From assembly GCA_002842575.1 (NCBI GenBank), contig PHDJ01000014.1:1-60130 (forward strand): 60,130 nt of DNA. The letters run 5' to 3'. Below are positions 1 through 7,847 of the stretch, piece after piece (within the stretch, counting starts at the first letter, position 1; every line of letters begins with the position of its first letter). Both the position numbers and the translations under genes were made by a program. The DNA comes from Bacteroidetes bacterium HGW-Bacteroidetes-2 (GTDB lineage Bacteria; Bacteroidota; Bacteroidia; Flavobacteriales; Flavobacteriaceae). The notes beneath the pieces are model-generated. The model saw only the letters and a list, made by a program, of their open reading frames with translations, was not told the DNA's origin and ran no database searches.

Positions 1-75
1 GACATGAAAGACTTTGAAGAAGATTTAAAACGAAAAAGAACCTTGTGGCAGGAATTTAAAGAACTTTTTCAATAA
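1..75 (+). CDS. 3' end of an unidentified gene
   Basis: The window opens inside a reading frame that gives 24 residues, rich in Lys, Glu and Phe, and ends in TAA. Nothing in it identifies a family. The AT-rich stretch after it holds a candidate promoter for the alanine dehydrogenase gene, so the two genes are probably transcribed separately. Confidence 0.5.
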   Translation, partial: DMKDFEEDLKRKRTLWQEFKELFQ

Positions 76-90
76 ATATATTTTACCCTA

Positions 91-121
91 TTGCAGTATA
101 AAGTTTAAAGTTGTACTTTAG
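91..121 (+). promoter_or_regulatory. candidate promoter of the alanine dehydrogenase gene
   Basis: TTG (91-93), 20 bp, then TACTTTAG (114-121) resembles the flavobacterial consensus TTG-N17-23-TANNTTTG with one mismatch. It would place transcription start about 20 bp before the ATG. Confidence 0.4.
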
Positions 122-148
122 TTAGATAGAAAACAACGTTACTTTTTC

Positions 149-1348
149 ATGACTAAGCCCTCCTATCCTTTTACCGCCGCTCAACTTTTACCTCAGGAAG
201 AAATGTTAGAAGTCCAACATACTAAGGGGCAACTCTACATTGGTATTCCTAAAGAAATTGAATTTCAAGAAAGGCGTATTTGTCTTACCCCCGATGCTGT
301 TTCTGCTTTAGTATCGCAAGGTCATAAAATTTTAATGGAGCACGGTGCCGGCAATGCCGCAAGTTTTTCAGATACACAATATTCTGAAGCCGGAGCACAG
401 CTAACTAACGACACTAAAAAAGTGTTCTCATGCCCTATTGTCTTAAAAGTAGAACCGCCAACTCTTAATGAATTAGAGATGATGCAGGCAAAATCAGTAT
501 TAATTTCAGCATTGCAAATCAAAACCAGACAAAAAAGCTATTTTGAAATGCTCGCAAAAAAGAAAATAACGGCGCTAGCCTTTGAATTTTTAAATGATGA
601 AAACGGTGCTTTTCCCGTGGTAAGAGCCTTGAGCGAAATAGCTGGAACCGCATCTATCTTAATTGCTGCCGAATTAATGGCAAATGCAAAAGAAGGAAAC
701 GGTCTTATGTTTGGAAACATTAGTGGCGTGCCGCCTGTTGAGGTGCTTATTATTGGCGCAGGCACTGTGGGCGAATTTGCAACTAAAGCCGCTATTGGCT
801 TAGGAGCTAGTGTGAAAATATTTGATAACAACATCACCAAGCTTCGCTGCTTACAAACCAATTTAGGACGAACCTTATTTACCTCTACCTTACAGCCTAA
901 AAATTTATTAAAAGCGTTAAAAAGATGCGATGTTGCCATAGGAGCAATACGCGGTAAAAATAGATCACCTATTGTTGTTTCTAGAACCATGGTAGAACAC
1001 ATGAAAAAAGGTTCTGTAATTATCGATGTGAGTATTGATATGGGTGGTTGCTTTGAAACTTCTGAAACCACTACCCATAAAGACCCAACATTAATTAAAA
1101 ACGGAGTGATTCATTATGGTGTGCCAAATATTCCTGCTCGCTATCCTAAAACGGCTTCTATTTCTATCAGCAATATCTTTACGCCCTATTTAATTGACAT
1201 AGCAGAATCTGGTGGAATAGAAAATGCCATTCGTTTTGATAACGGTTTAAAAAATGGGTTGTACTTTTACCGCGGTATTTTAACCAATAAATCTATTTCT
1301 GATTGGTTTGATATGCCATATAGCGATATCAATTTGTTTATCTTTTAA
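149..1348 (+). CDS. ald: alanine dehydrogenase family protein
   Basis: A 399-residue cytoplasmic enzyme of the alanine dehydrogenase/PNT family, expected to interconvert L-alanine and pyruvate plus ammonia with NAD(H). The N-terminal catalytic domain starts near residue 31 (IGIPKEIEFQERR). The Rossmann NAD site is GAGTVGEF near 203-210. The IDVSIDMGGCFETS segment carries the aspartate that matches Asp270 of the Mycobacterium enzyme. The first 30 residues are an extension compared with the roughly 370-residue classical enzymes. Where classical enzymes have a catalytic His (TYLHLA), this protein reads ISALQIK, with Gln near residue 123, so activity or substrate may differ. A DUF4258 gene follows 8 bp downstream and is probably co-transcribed. 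Family is certain; the exact substrate is less so. Confidence 0.9.
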   Translation: MTKPSYPFTAAQLLPQEEMLEVQHTKGQLYIGIPKEIEFQERRICLTPDAVSALVSQGHKILMEHGAGNAASFSDTQYSEAGAQLTNDTKKVFSCPIVLKVEPPTLNELEMMQAKSVLISALQIKTRQKSYFEMLAKKKITALAFEFLNDENGAFPVVRALSEIAGTASILIAAELMANAKEGNGLMFGNISGVPPVEVLIIGAGTVGEFATKAAIGLGASVKIFDNNITKLRCLQTNLGRTLFTSTLQPKNLLKALKRCDVAIGAIRGKNRSPIVVSRTMVEHMKKGSVIIDVSIDMGGCFETSETTTHKDPTLIKNGVIHYGVPNIPARYPKTASISISNIFTPYLIDIAESGGIENAIRFDNGLKNGLYFYRGILTNKSISDWFDMPYSDINLFIF

Positions 1349-1356
1349 AAAAATTC

Positions 1357-1731
1357 ATGAAATTTATTCACCGACTTGCCTATTACCTATTGGGTTTTTC
1401 CGTAGGACTTATTTTCTTAGCATTTTTTTTAAGTGGAAAAGAAGCCACTTGCGATTATAGCCCTAATGCTCGTGTTAAGAAAAACATAAGAATAAAACCA
1501 AGAGTCTTTTCAGAAACGGTGCTCCAACAAATTCAAGATAAAAAAATTGACAGCGCAAATATTTCTTATCTGCTCCACAAAGGCAGCGTGGACTTTTCTG
1601 AAAGTAATACAAACTTGGACGTTTGTAATATCTATGTCATCACAGGAAAAAGAGATAAAAAAAAACTCAGACTTGAAGTAGAAAATTGTCCTGATGAAGC
1701 AAAAATAATTTCCTTTTCAGAAGAAAACTAA
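1357..1731 (+). CDS. DUF4258 family membrane-anchored protein
   Basis: A 124-residue protein with one N-terminal hydrophobic segment (about 8-27), so probably anchored in the inner membrane or exported. The soluble part contains a short beta-rich region (ICNIYVITGKRDKKKLRLEVENC is broken here to its core, VITGKRDKKKLRLEV) of the kind assigned to DUF4258. It sits 8 bp after the alanine dehydrogenase gene, which suggests one operon. Its end overlaps the convergent proline dehydrogenase gene by 4 bp. Function is unknown. Confidence 0.75.
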   Translation: MKFIHRLAYYLLGFSVGLIFLAFFLSGKEATCDYSPNARVKKNIRIKPRVFSETVLQQIQDKKIDSANISYLLHKGSVDFSESNTNLDVCNIYVITGKRDKKKLRLEVENCPDEAKIISFSEEN

Positions 1732-2900
1732 AGATTTCTTCTTTGTTTTTCTTTCTTTAGTAAATTTAGCTCTCTAGTGGTTTGTCCAGCTACAGAAGTG
1801 TTTTCCTCTGCCCTTCTAATTAAGTATGGCATCACATCTTTTACAGGGCCAAAGGGTAAATATTTTGCTACATTATACCCTTCTTTTGCTAAATTAAAAC
1901 TGATATGATCGCTCATGCCATAAAGCTGACCAAACCAAATATGTTTATCGCTTTTTGAAATGCTTTTTTTCTCCATGAAATCCATCGCTAGTAAAGTACT
2001 TTCCTCATTATGTGTTCCTATAAAAAGAGAAATATCCTCTAAATGATCCATAATGTAAGTCATTATAGTATTAAAATTAGCATCTGTTTCCTCTTTGCTG
2101 GCACAAATGGGGGTTATATATTTATTATCTTCTGCACGTTTGTTTTCTTTTTCTAAATAAGCACCTCTAACAATTTTAAATCCAAGTTTAAACCCATCTC
2201 TTTTGGCAAGTTTGTGAACATCTTTTAAATAAGACAATCTATCCCAACGGTAGCATTGTAGAGTGCTAAACACTACGACGCGTTCTTTGTTGTATTTTTT
2301 CATCATTTCCAGAGCCAAATCATCAGCAGCTCCTTGCATCCAACTTTCTTCTGCATCAATGAGCAAAGAAACTCCAGTTTCAGATACTTTTTTGCATACT
2401 TTATCAAATCGTTCTTTTATTTTTTCCCATTCAACTCGCTCAACTGAAGACAAACCTTCATTTTCTGTTATTTTTCGCCAAACTTCTAAGCGTCCAAACC
2501 CCGTTGGTTTAAAGACTGAAAAATACATTGCTTTTTTATTTTCCGCAAACTCGGTTAAACGTAAAACTTTATCTGTTGCAACATCAAAAGACATTTCCAG
2601 TTCTTTTCCTTCTACCGAATAATCTAAGACAGAATACACTTGTTTAGCAAACAATTTATCCACCACCGGAAGACAATCTTCTTCATTAATTCCACCACAA
2701 AAATGGTCAAAAACGGTAGAGCGAATAAGTCCTTCTACGGGTAAATGTAAATTTAACGCAAACTTGGTTGCTGCTGTACCAATCTTTACTAATGGCTCAT
2801 TAGCAATCATTTTAAATAAAAAATAGGCACGTTCTAGTTCAGAATCTGATTTTAATGAAAATGCCACCTCGGTATTTTCAAAGAGTGAAGATTTAGGCAT
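1728..2900 (-). CDS. proline dehydrogenase
   Basis: A 390-residue FAD enzyme that oxidises L-proline to 1-pyrroline-5-carboxylate, the first step of proline breakdown, probably bound to the inner-membrane face. Diagnostic motifs are FKIVRGAYLEKENKRAEDN (the (beta/alpha)8 barrel strand that binds FAD), IGTHNEES, and the C-terminal block QLYGMSDHISFNLA, YLPFGPVKDVMPYLIRRAEENT-like, with the Arg-Arg pair that binds the proline carboxylate. This is the monofunctional form: no P5C dehydrogenase domain is attached. Divergent from aroB, with a candidate -7 element 24 bp upstream. Confidence 0.93.
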   Translation of the reverse strand: MPKSSLFENTEVAFSLKSDSELERAYFLFKMIANEPLVKIGTAATKFALNLHLPVEGLIRSTVFDHFCGGINEEDCLPVVDKLFAKQVYSVLDYSVEGKELEMSFDVATDKVLRLTEFAENKKAMYFSVFKPTGFGRLEVWRKITENEGLSSVERVEWEKIKERFDKVCKKVSETGVSLLIDAEESWMQGAADDLALEMMKKYNKERVVVFSTLQCYRWDRLSYLKDVHKLAKRDGFKLGFKIVRGAYLEKENKRAEDNKYITPICASKEETDANFNTIMTYIMDHLEDISLFIGTHNEESTLLAMDFMEKKSISKSDKHIWFGQLYGMSDHISFNLAKEGYNVAKYLPFGPVKDVMPYLIRRAEENTSVAGQTTRELNLLKKEKQRRNL

Positions 2901-2923
2901 AATTAGTTCTATAAATTAGAATA

Positions 2924-2931
2924 CAAATATA
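2924..2931 (-). promoter_or_regulatory. -7 element candidate for proline dehydrogenase
   Basis: Read on the minus strand this is TATATTTG, an exact match to TANNTTTG, ending 24 bp before the start codon. No TTG lies at the usual distance, so only the -7 half is supported. Confidence 0.4.
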
Positions 2932-2998
2932 CTCAGATTTATTGCCATTTTTGAGGATTTCTGCTTATTTTCACGATATAAAATTGTTAATTTTAAGA

Positions 2999-4072
2999 AT
3001 GAAATCTATCTATACAAATGCGTATCCTATTTTCTTTACTACGGAAGTATATAAGCAATTAAACGCTTATATATTAGACAAAGTACCTTCAAAAATTTTG
3101 ATTTTAACGGATACAAATACAGAAAAATATTGTTTACCGATATTTCTTTCAAAATTGGAATGCAATTGTTCCATTCTTCATTACAGCATTCCTCATGGTG
3201 AAACCAATAAAAACATACAAGCTTGCATTAAATTATGGCACTATCTTTCTGAAAATAGAATAGACAGAAATGCTATTTTAATTAATTTAGGTGGTGGCGT
3301 GGTAACCGATTTAGGCGGCTTTGTAGCCTCAACCTACCTGCGTGGCATTCGTTTTATACATGTACCCACAACCCTTTTAGCAATGGTAGACGCTTCTGTG
3401 GGCGGTAAAACCGGGGTTGATTTAGGGGTTCTTAAAAATCAAATAGGCGTTATAAATACTCCTGAAATGGTTTTAATAGACACAAGATATCTAAAATCGC
3501 TATCCAATAAGGAATTGCATTCAGGAATAGCTGAAATGCTTAAACATGGGTTGATTTATTCCATGGAATACTGGCAAAAATTAACTGCAAATACGATAAA
3601 ACTCGATACTAATTTAGATGCTCTAATTTGGGAATCGGTGAAAATAAAAAATGAAGTTGTTGAACAAGACCCTAACGAAAAAGGATTGCGAAAAATATTA
3701 AATTTTGGACATACTCTTGGGCATGCAATAGAATCCTATTTTTTGTCCTTAAATAATAAAAAAACACTTTTACATGGCGAAGCCATTGCCATTGGAATGG
3801 TGCTTGCCGCTTTTTTATCTAAAGAAATTTTAGGACTTTCAGATATGTATGTAAAAAAAATTGCCTCAGTGTATAAAATTTATTTTCAAAAGGTTACTAT
3901 TCATGACAAAGAGGTCGCTTCTATTATAAATTTTCTTCAGTTTGATAAAAAAAATAGAAACAATCAAGTTAATTTTGTTTTACTAAAAGATATAGGAAAC
4001 CCTGAAATTAACTGCGTTGTCTCTAATACATTGCTATATGCAGCTTTTGGTTTCTATCAAGACTACATATAA
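2999..4072 (+). CDS. aroB: 3-dehydroquinate synthase
   Basis: A 357-residue enzyme of the shikimate pathway that cyclises DAHP to 3-dehydroquinate using NAD and a divalent metal. The NAD-binding block GGGVVTDLGGF, the catalytic-site stretch VDASVGGKTGVDL and three metal ligands are visible: Glu in GIAEMLKHG, His in NFGHTLGHAIE and His in LLHGEAIAIGM. The frame stays open upstream to 2942, but the ATG at 2999 gives the normal N-terminus and normal length, so the earlier start is not used here. Divergent from proline dehydrogenase; a small acidic protein gene follows after 86 bp. Confidence 0.93.
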   Translation: MKSIYTNAYPIFFTTEVYKQLNAYILDKVPSKILILTDTNTEKYCLPIFLSKLECNCSILHYSIPHGETNKNIQACIKLWHYLSENRIDRNAILINLGGGVVTDLGGFVASTYLRGIRFIHVPTTLLAMVDASVGGKTGVDLGVLKNQIGVINTPEMVLIDTRYLKSLSNKELHSGIAEMLKHGLIYSMEYWQKLTANTIKLDTNLDALIWESVKIKNEVVEQDPNEKGLRKILNFGHTLGHAIESYFLSLNNKKTLLHGEAIAIGMVLAAFLSKEILGLSDMYVKKIASVYKIYFQKVTIHDKEVASIINFLQFDKKNRNNQVNFVLLKDIGNPEINCVVSNTLLYAAFGFYQDYI

Positions 4073-4158
4073 ACTGTATAAAACAATCAAATTGTTTTTC
4101 TCGGAATTAAAAATAATGTAGCTTTATACAAGTTATTTAACTCTCAAAAATAGAATTC

Positions 4159-4479
4159 ATGAAACGTGTAATCGTTGACTTCAAAAAATTAACTCCAGAT
4201 ATTTTATCCCTTCTTGTTGAAAAATATCCTTATGGCTATGAGGAAGAGGATATTATAAGTTTTAAAAATGTAAAAGGAGAAATTATTGAAGCGGTTGAAG
4301 TTAGAAACGAAGAAGATATCTATTTGGTAAAAGTAAGCTCTAAATTGGTAAACAGTATGGCAAACTTTGACTTAGACGATTATGATGAGGCAGATTACCA
4401 TGAACCGATAGCCGAATTACCTGAAAAAACGATAGAAGAGATTGAGGATGAGGAAACGCCAGATGAAAATCTAATTTAA
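4159..4479 (+). CDS. small acidic conserved protein
   Basis: A 106-residue, very acidic protein. The C-terminal 35 residues are largely Asp and Glu, and there is no signal peptide or membrane segment, so it should be cytoplasmic. I do not recognise a named domain. It follows aroB on the same strand and its end overlaps the convergent DinB-like gene by 4 bp. The ordered N-terminal half (about 1-70) looks like a small alpha/beta fold with an acidic tail. Confidence 0.7.
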   Translation: MKRVIVDFKKLTPDILSLLVEKYPYGYEEEDIISFKNVKGEIIEAVEVRNEEDIYLVKVSSKLVNSMANFDLDDYDEADYHEPIAELPEKTIEEIEDEETPDENLI

Positions 4480-4997
4480 GAAAGATAACGCTCCTTTGCC
4501 ACCTGCAAATGATGCATTTCATGACCCGAAATGATAAATCCTAAAGCTCGTACTGACATTGGGTTGCCATTTCCCTCTCCTATTTGCTTTAAGCTAGCTT
4601 CATTAAAAGAGGCAAACAAAGAAATTGTAGCCATTCTTACGGTACTATATTCCTCCAACAAGCTTTTTATATCTCTTTTATTAGCATAAGAATTGGGCAC
4701 ATAATCATCCTGCTCAAAGCCTGTAAGTGGTGTAGCATCTTTTCTGCCAAACCGAAGTGCTCTATAACTCATGATGCGTTCGGTGTCTATGATGTGCAAA
4801 AGCATTTCTTTCAATGTCCATTTGCCTTCGGCATAGCGATAGTGTAACTTTTCATGCGATAAATCTGAAAAATAAGAATGAACCTCTAAAAAACTAGATT
4901 GTAAAGAGTCTAATAAAGAAACATTTTCGGAAACTAAACCAATGTAACTGCCATAAAAAGCAGCATATTCATTTGTATTTAATTCTACTTTATACAC
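4476..4997 (-). CDS. DinB-family four-helix metalloprotein
   Basis: A 173-residue protein of the DinB/YfiT-like superfamily, four-helix bundles that bind a metal through three histidines. Visible ligand candidates are His in LKEMLLHIIDTERI and the pair in SGHEMHHLQVAKER near the C-terminus. The WTLKEMLLHI signature after the first helix is typical. Substrate is not evident; relatives include thiol-dependent transferases. It starts 3 bp after the Lrp regulator gene ends, so the two are probably one transcript. Confidence 0.85.
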   Translation of the reverse strand: MYKVELNTNEYAAFYGSYIGLVSENVSLLDSLQSSFLEVHSYFSDLSHEKLHYRYAEGKWTLKEMLLHIIDTERIMSYRALRFGRKDATPLTGFEQDDYVPNSYANKRDIKSLLEEYSTVRMATISLFASFNEASLKQIGEGNGNPMSVRALGFIISGHEMHHLQVAKERYLS

Positions 4998-4999
4998 GC

Positions 5000-5479
5000 T
5001 TATTTTTTATCAAAAATAGAATGCATCAATCTTTTTTTGTCATTAATGCTTTCCTCCAATGAAATCATGGTTTCTGTGCGCAACACACCATCAATATCAT
5101 CAATTTGATAAATAACATCCTTGGCATGAGAGGTGTTTTTTGCTCTTATTTTACAGAAAATATTAAATTTACCTGTGGTAATATGCGCTACTGTTACGTT
5201 TGGGATAGAATTAATTCTTTCCAAAACAAATTTTGTTTGTGAAGTTTTATGAAGAAAAACGCCTACATAAGCGATAAAGGAGTATCCTAATTTTTTATAG
5301 TCTATAGATAAAGAAGAACCCGTGATTATACCAGCATCTTCTAATTTTTTTACTCTTACATGAATGGTTCCGGCAGATACATCCAGTTTTTTTGCTATGT
5401 CTGTAAATGGGGTTCTTGAATTGTCAATAAGCATGTCCAGAATTTGGTGATCTACATTATCTAATTTAAATTTTGCCAT
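5000..5479 (-). CDS. Lrp/AsnC family transcriptional regulator
   Basis: A 159-residue regulator. The N-terminal winged helix-turn-helix occupies about residues 5-55 (LDNVDHQILDMLIDNSRTPF then DIAKKLDVSAGTIHVRVKKL), and the C-terminal RAM ligand-binding domain about 65-145. Such proteins bind amino acids and form octamers. Targets cannot be read from the sequence, but alanine and proline dehydrogenase genes lie nearby and are typical Lrp-type targets (inference). Upstream of the DinB-like gene in the same direction. Confidence 0.9.
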   Translation of the reverse strand: MAKFKLDNVDHQILDMLIDNSRTPFTDIAKKLDVSAGTIHVRVKKLEDAGIITGSSLSIDYKKLGYSFIAYVGVFLHKTSQTKFVLERINSIPNVTVAHITTGKFNIFCKIRAKNTSHAKDVIYQIDDIDGVLRTETMISLEESINDKKRLMHSIFDKK

Positions 5480-5499
5480 ATCTAATTTTTTATTTTGTG

Positions 5500-5507
5500 C
5501 AAAGATA
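5500..5507 (-). promoter_or_regulatory. -7 element candidate for the Lrp-family gene
   Basis: Reads TATCTTTG on the minus strand, an exact TANNTTTG match 21 bp before the start codon. A CAA (TTG on the minus strand) at 5535 is 27 bp away, longer than usual. Confidence 0.4.
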
Positions 5508-5529
5508 GTCCTTGTTTTATTAAATTTTA

Positions 5530-6684
5530 TTAATCAAAACCTAAATTTAACATATTATCTTTAGTATTAGTTCCAATATACAATTTTTGGACGATTTGCC
5601 CTACTACTAGGGATTTTCTGTTCTTTAAATAAACTTTTTTTTGTTTTGCATCAATTTCTAGGTGTCCAATGCAGGATGGATTGTCTCCAATAGCACTTAT
5701 TTTAGGAATAAATTGAATTTTTTTATTTTCAAATGTTTCTTCATATTGAATAAAAATTGAAACAGAAAATTTTATGTTATCTAAAATGGCATTTTTAATA
5801 TGAATATCTCTCCTATTTGGTATGTTTTCGGGAATTAAAAAATAATCGTTATAGTCTGCATTAGTGCTTTTTTCTTCACAAAGTTTTTTAAATAAAGCCA
5901 TTAAAGATATAAAAATATAGTTTCGTGTTTTTTCTCTTTGGTAATCTTTTGGATAATGTCCTGCTTCAAATAAAATAGTGGCAACACCTTTAGTTTGAAA
6001 ATAATCGCCAACACAATTGGTATTAAAACTATCATCATAACGACCAATTTGCCCAGGAATGTGTTTTTCTAATTCTTTTTGCATCGCGACTATGCACGAC
6101 ATTGCCTCTTTTCGACTCTTAGTTATTTTTTTTTCTTCATCGGCCGAAGGAGCTAAAAATGAAACTGTTGCTGGCATCCTTGTATGTTTTACACCATATA
6201 TAGTTCTTTGATCGTGCATATTTAAACATAATTGCGGATGAAAATCCTCAAATATACGTCGCAAAATGCGACTCTCAATTTGGGTCTGTTGGATGGCATC
6301 TCTGTTTAAGTCTGCACCATTAGCGTTTTCACGAGTATATGCCGCCGCTCCATCTGGATTGAGTATAGGTATGATTTTAATGGTGCAAAATTCTAATATA
6401 CACTGCTGAAAATCGCTTTTTGTAGTTATGAACTTCATAAAATCAAATAAAGCTTTGGTCGTGGTGGTTTCGTTGCCATGCATTTGCGACCAAATTAATA
6501 TTTTGAACCGTCCACTACCAATAGTAAGTAATGGAATGTCTTTTCCTTTTTCAGAGGTACCTAAAATCTGAATATTGAAAACAGTTTTATATTCCTCCAG
6601 AATTGGATGAATATGTTCTAAGGTGATGTATCTGCCTTGCAATCTATCTTCAAAATTTGAAACCGGTTCTTCTTTTAAATTCAT
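5530..6684 (-). CDS. M14 family zinc carboxypeptidase-like protein
   Basis: A 384-residue peptidase_M14-like enzyme. Metal ligands and catalytic residues are visible: HGNE at 69-72 (His and Glu zinc ligands), His157 in LCLNMHDQR, the substrate-arginine region NANGADLNRD (about 120-129) and catalytic Glu240 in ILFEAGHY. No signal peptide is seen, so it may act in the cytoplasm on peptides or amidated small molecules. The C-terminal 80 residues form a separate beta-rich part. It is divergent from the XRE regulator across a 301-bp gap full of palindromes, which suggests control by that regulator. Confidence 0.85.
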   Translation of the reverse strand: MNLKEEPVSNFEDRLQGRYITLEHIHPILEEYKTVFNIQILGTSEKGKDIPLLTIGSGRFKILIWSQMHGNETTTTKALFDFMKFITTKSDFQQCILEFCTIKIIPILNPDGAAAYTRENANGADLNRDAIQQTQIESRILRRIFEDFHPQLCLNMHDQRTIYGVKHTRMPATVSFLAPSADEEKKITKSRKEAMSCIVAMQKELEKHIPGQIGRYDDSFNTNCVGDYFQTKGVATILFEAGHYPKDYQREKTRNYIFISLMALFKKLCEEKSTNADYNDYFLIPENIPNRRDIHIKNAILDNIKFSVSIFIQYEETFENKKIQFIPKISAIGDNPSCIGHLEIDAKQKKVYLKNRKSLVVGQIVQKLYIGTNTKDNMLNLGFD

Positions 6685-6698
6685 TGTTAAAAGTATAT

Positions 6699-6960
6699 GT
6701 TACAAAAGTAAACAACCTATTGTTTACAAATGTAACTTATAGATTTTACTAATTAATTTACAATTGTAACTGATTCTAATCCATTTTTCTTTATACAGTG
6801 TACACGTGTGGTATAAAAATAACGTATTTTATTTTAATTAATTTATTTATTTAAATATCAGTTAGTTATATTACTTTATTTAAAGTTATAATTCTAATAA
6901 ATAACTACATTTTATAAACTATATTTGCGTAGGTTACAAAAATAAATTACATTTGTAATC
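6699..6960. promoter_or_regulatory. cluster of TTACAnnTGTAA operator-like palindromes
   Basis: The gap between the M14 gene and the XRE gene holds three good copies of a 12-bp palindrome: TTACAAATGTAA (6724-6735), TTACAATTGTAA (6758-6769) and TTACATTTGTAA (6947-6958). Two weaker copies are TTACAAAAGTAA (6700-6711) and TTACAAAAATAA (6934-6945). The left group overlaps a minus-strand TACTTTTG at 6703-6710, and the right group overlaps the XRE -7 element. This fits a regulator that represses both genes. The copies also match the TACAnnTGTA core used by BlaI/MecI/CopY regulators, so another protein could bind them. A GC-richer patch at 6792-6815 is bounded by TATAC and GTATA. Confidence 0.65.
6925..6955 (+). 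promoter_or_regulatory. candidate promoter of the XRE regulator
   Basis: TTG (6925-6927), 20 bp, then TACATTTG (6948-6955), an exact match to the flavobacterial consensus. The -7 element lies inside the rightmost palindrome. A second exact -7 match, TATATTTG, lies at 6920-6927. Confidence 0.55.
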
Positions 6961-6985
6961 AAAATAGCTTTATAGTGATATTACA

Positions 6986-7420
6986 ATGATAAACAGCGAT
7001 GATTTTTCTAAACGTCTTCAAAAGATAATAGAATATTACAGCTTAACGGCTTCCTCATTTGCCGATGCAATTGATTTTAATAGGTCAAGTATCTCCCACC
7101 TTCTCTCTGGAAGAAATAAACCTAGCCTAGAATTTGTGCTAAAAGTATTGCATAAATATCCGGAAGTAAAATTGTATTGGCTCATCAATGGTATTGGAAA
7201 TTTTCCTGAAACCACAATTGAAAATACAGAGGATCATAAAAAAGTGAAAATAGAAAAAGAGGTTGCTCCTTCTCTTTTTGATGTAGATAAAGCAATGATT
7301 ACAGATAAATTTCAAAAAGAGATAGAAAATGGAAGTACTAAACAAGCTACAGAAAATTTTCCAATCGAAAAAATAGTTATTTTTTATAAAAACGGTTCAT
7401 TTAAACTGTATGAAAACTAA
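6986..7420 (+). CDS. XRE-family transcriptional regulator
   Basis: A 144-residue DNA-binding protein. Residues about 6-65 form a helix-turn-helix of the XRE/Cro type (SFADAIDFNRSSISHLLSGR is the core). The C-terminal part is a charged linker followed by IEKIVIFYKNGSFKLYEN, a terminal motif common in Bacteroidota XRE proteins and perhaps used for dimerisation. Its promoter is covered by palindromes, so autoregulation is likely, with the divergent M14 peptidase gene as a second target (inference). Confidence 0.85.
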   Translation: MINSDDFSKRLQKIIEYYSLTASSFADAIDFNRSSISHLLSGRNKPSLEFVLKVLHKYPEVKLYWLINGIGNFPETTIENTEDHKKVKIEKEVAPSLFDVDKAMITDKFQKEIENGSTKQATENFPIEKIVIFYKNGSFKLYEN

Positions 7421-7466
7421 AGGGTTTCCATTTAAATTGCCGAAATTTGTGGAAAATTACAACAAG

Positions 7467-7838
7467 ATGCGCTTTTTTATTCCTCTCACCTTATTTTTCT
7501 TCTTTACAAATTGCTATTCACCTGAGCGCTACTGTACCGATGTTAAAACTGGCAGCTTTGAGTATGAAGCTTTAGTGGGTACTGAAATTTTGAAAACTAC
7601 CTTTAAACGTAATGATTCTATTGAAATTGATTATTTTAAGGGGAAAGCAGATACCTCCTCTATTCGATGGATTAACGACTGTGAATATATTGTAAAAAAA
7701 ATAAATCCTAAAAACATGGCTGAACAAAAAGCCATCCACGTGAAAATTCTCACTACCGAGAAAAACTCCTATACTTTTGAATACAATATTGTAGGGCAAA
7801 ACAAAAAAGAAAGAGGCACCGCTAAAAAAATAAAATAG
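7467..7838 (+). CDS. small lipoprotein of unknown function
   Basis: A 123-residue exported protein. The start at 7467 gives a clean lipoprotein signal (MRFFIPLTLFFFFTNC, lipid Cys near 16). The frame is open to 7410, but that start would put a charged 19-residue stretch ahead of the signal and overlap the XRE gene. The mature part is beta-rich with Cys residues near 24 and 71. It ends 9 bp from the convergent parC gene. I see no named domain. Confidence 0.7.
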   Translation: MRFFIPLTLFFFFTNCYSPERYCTDVKTGSFEYEALVGTEILKTTFKRNDSIEIDYFKGKADTSSIRWINDCEYIVKKINPKNMAEQKAIHVKILTTEKNSYTFEYNIVGQNKKERGTAKKIK

Positions 7839-7847
7839 CGTTTGCTC

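Noticed and set aside
538-1071. Long minus-strand frame inside alanine dehydrogenase
   Set aside because: Shadow of a well-supported gene; no start context and no recognisable protein.
6792-6815. 24-bp palindrome bounded by TATAC and GTATA
   Set aside because: Only the outer five bases and a small inner core are symmetric; too weak to call an operator by itself.
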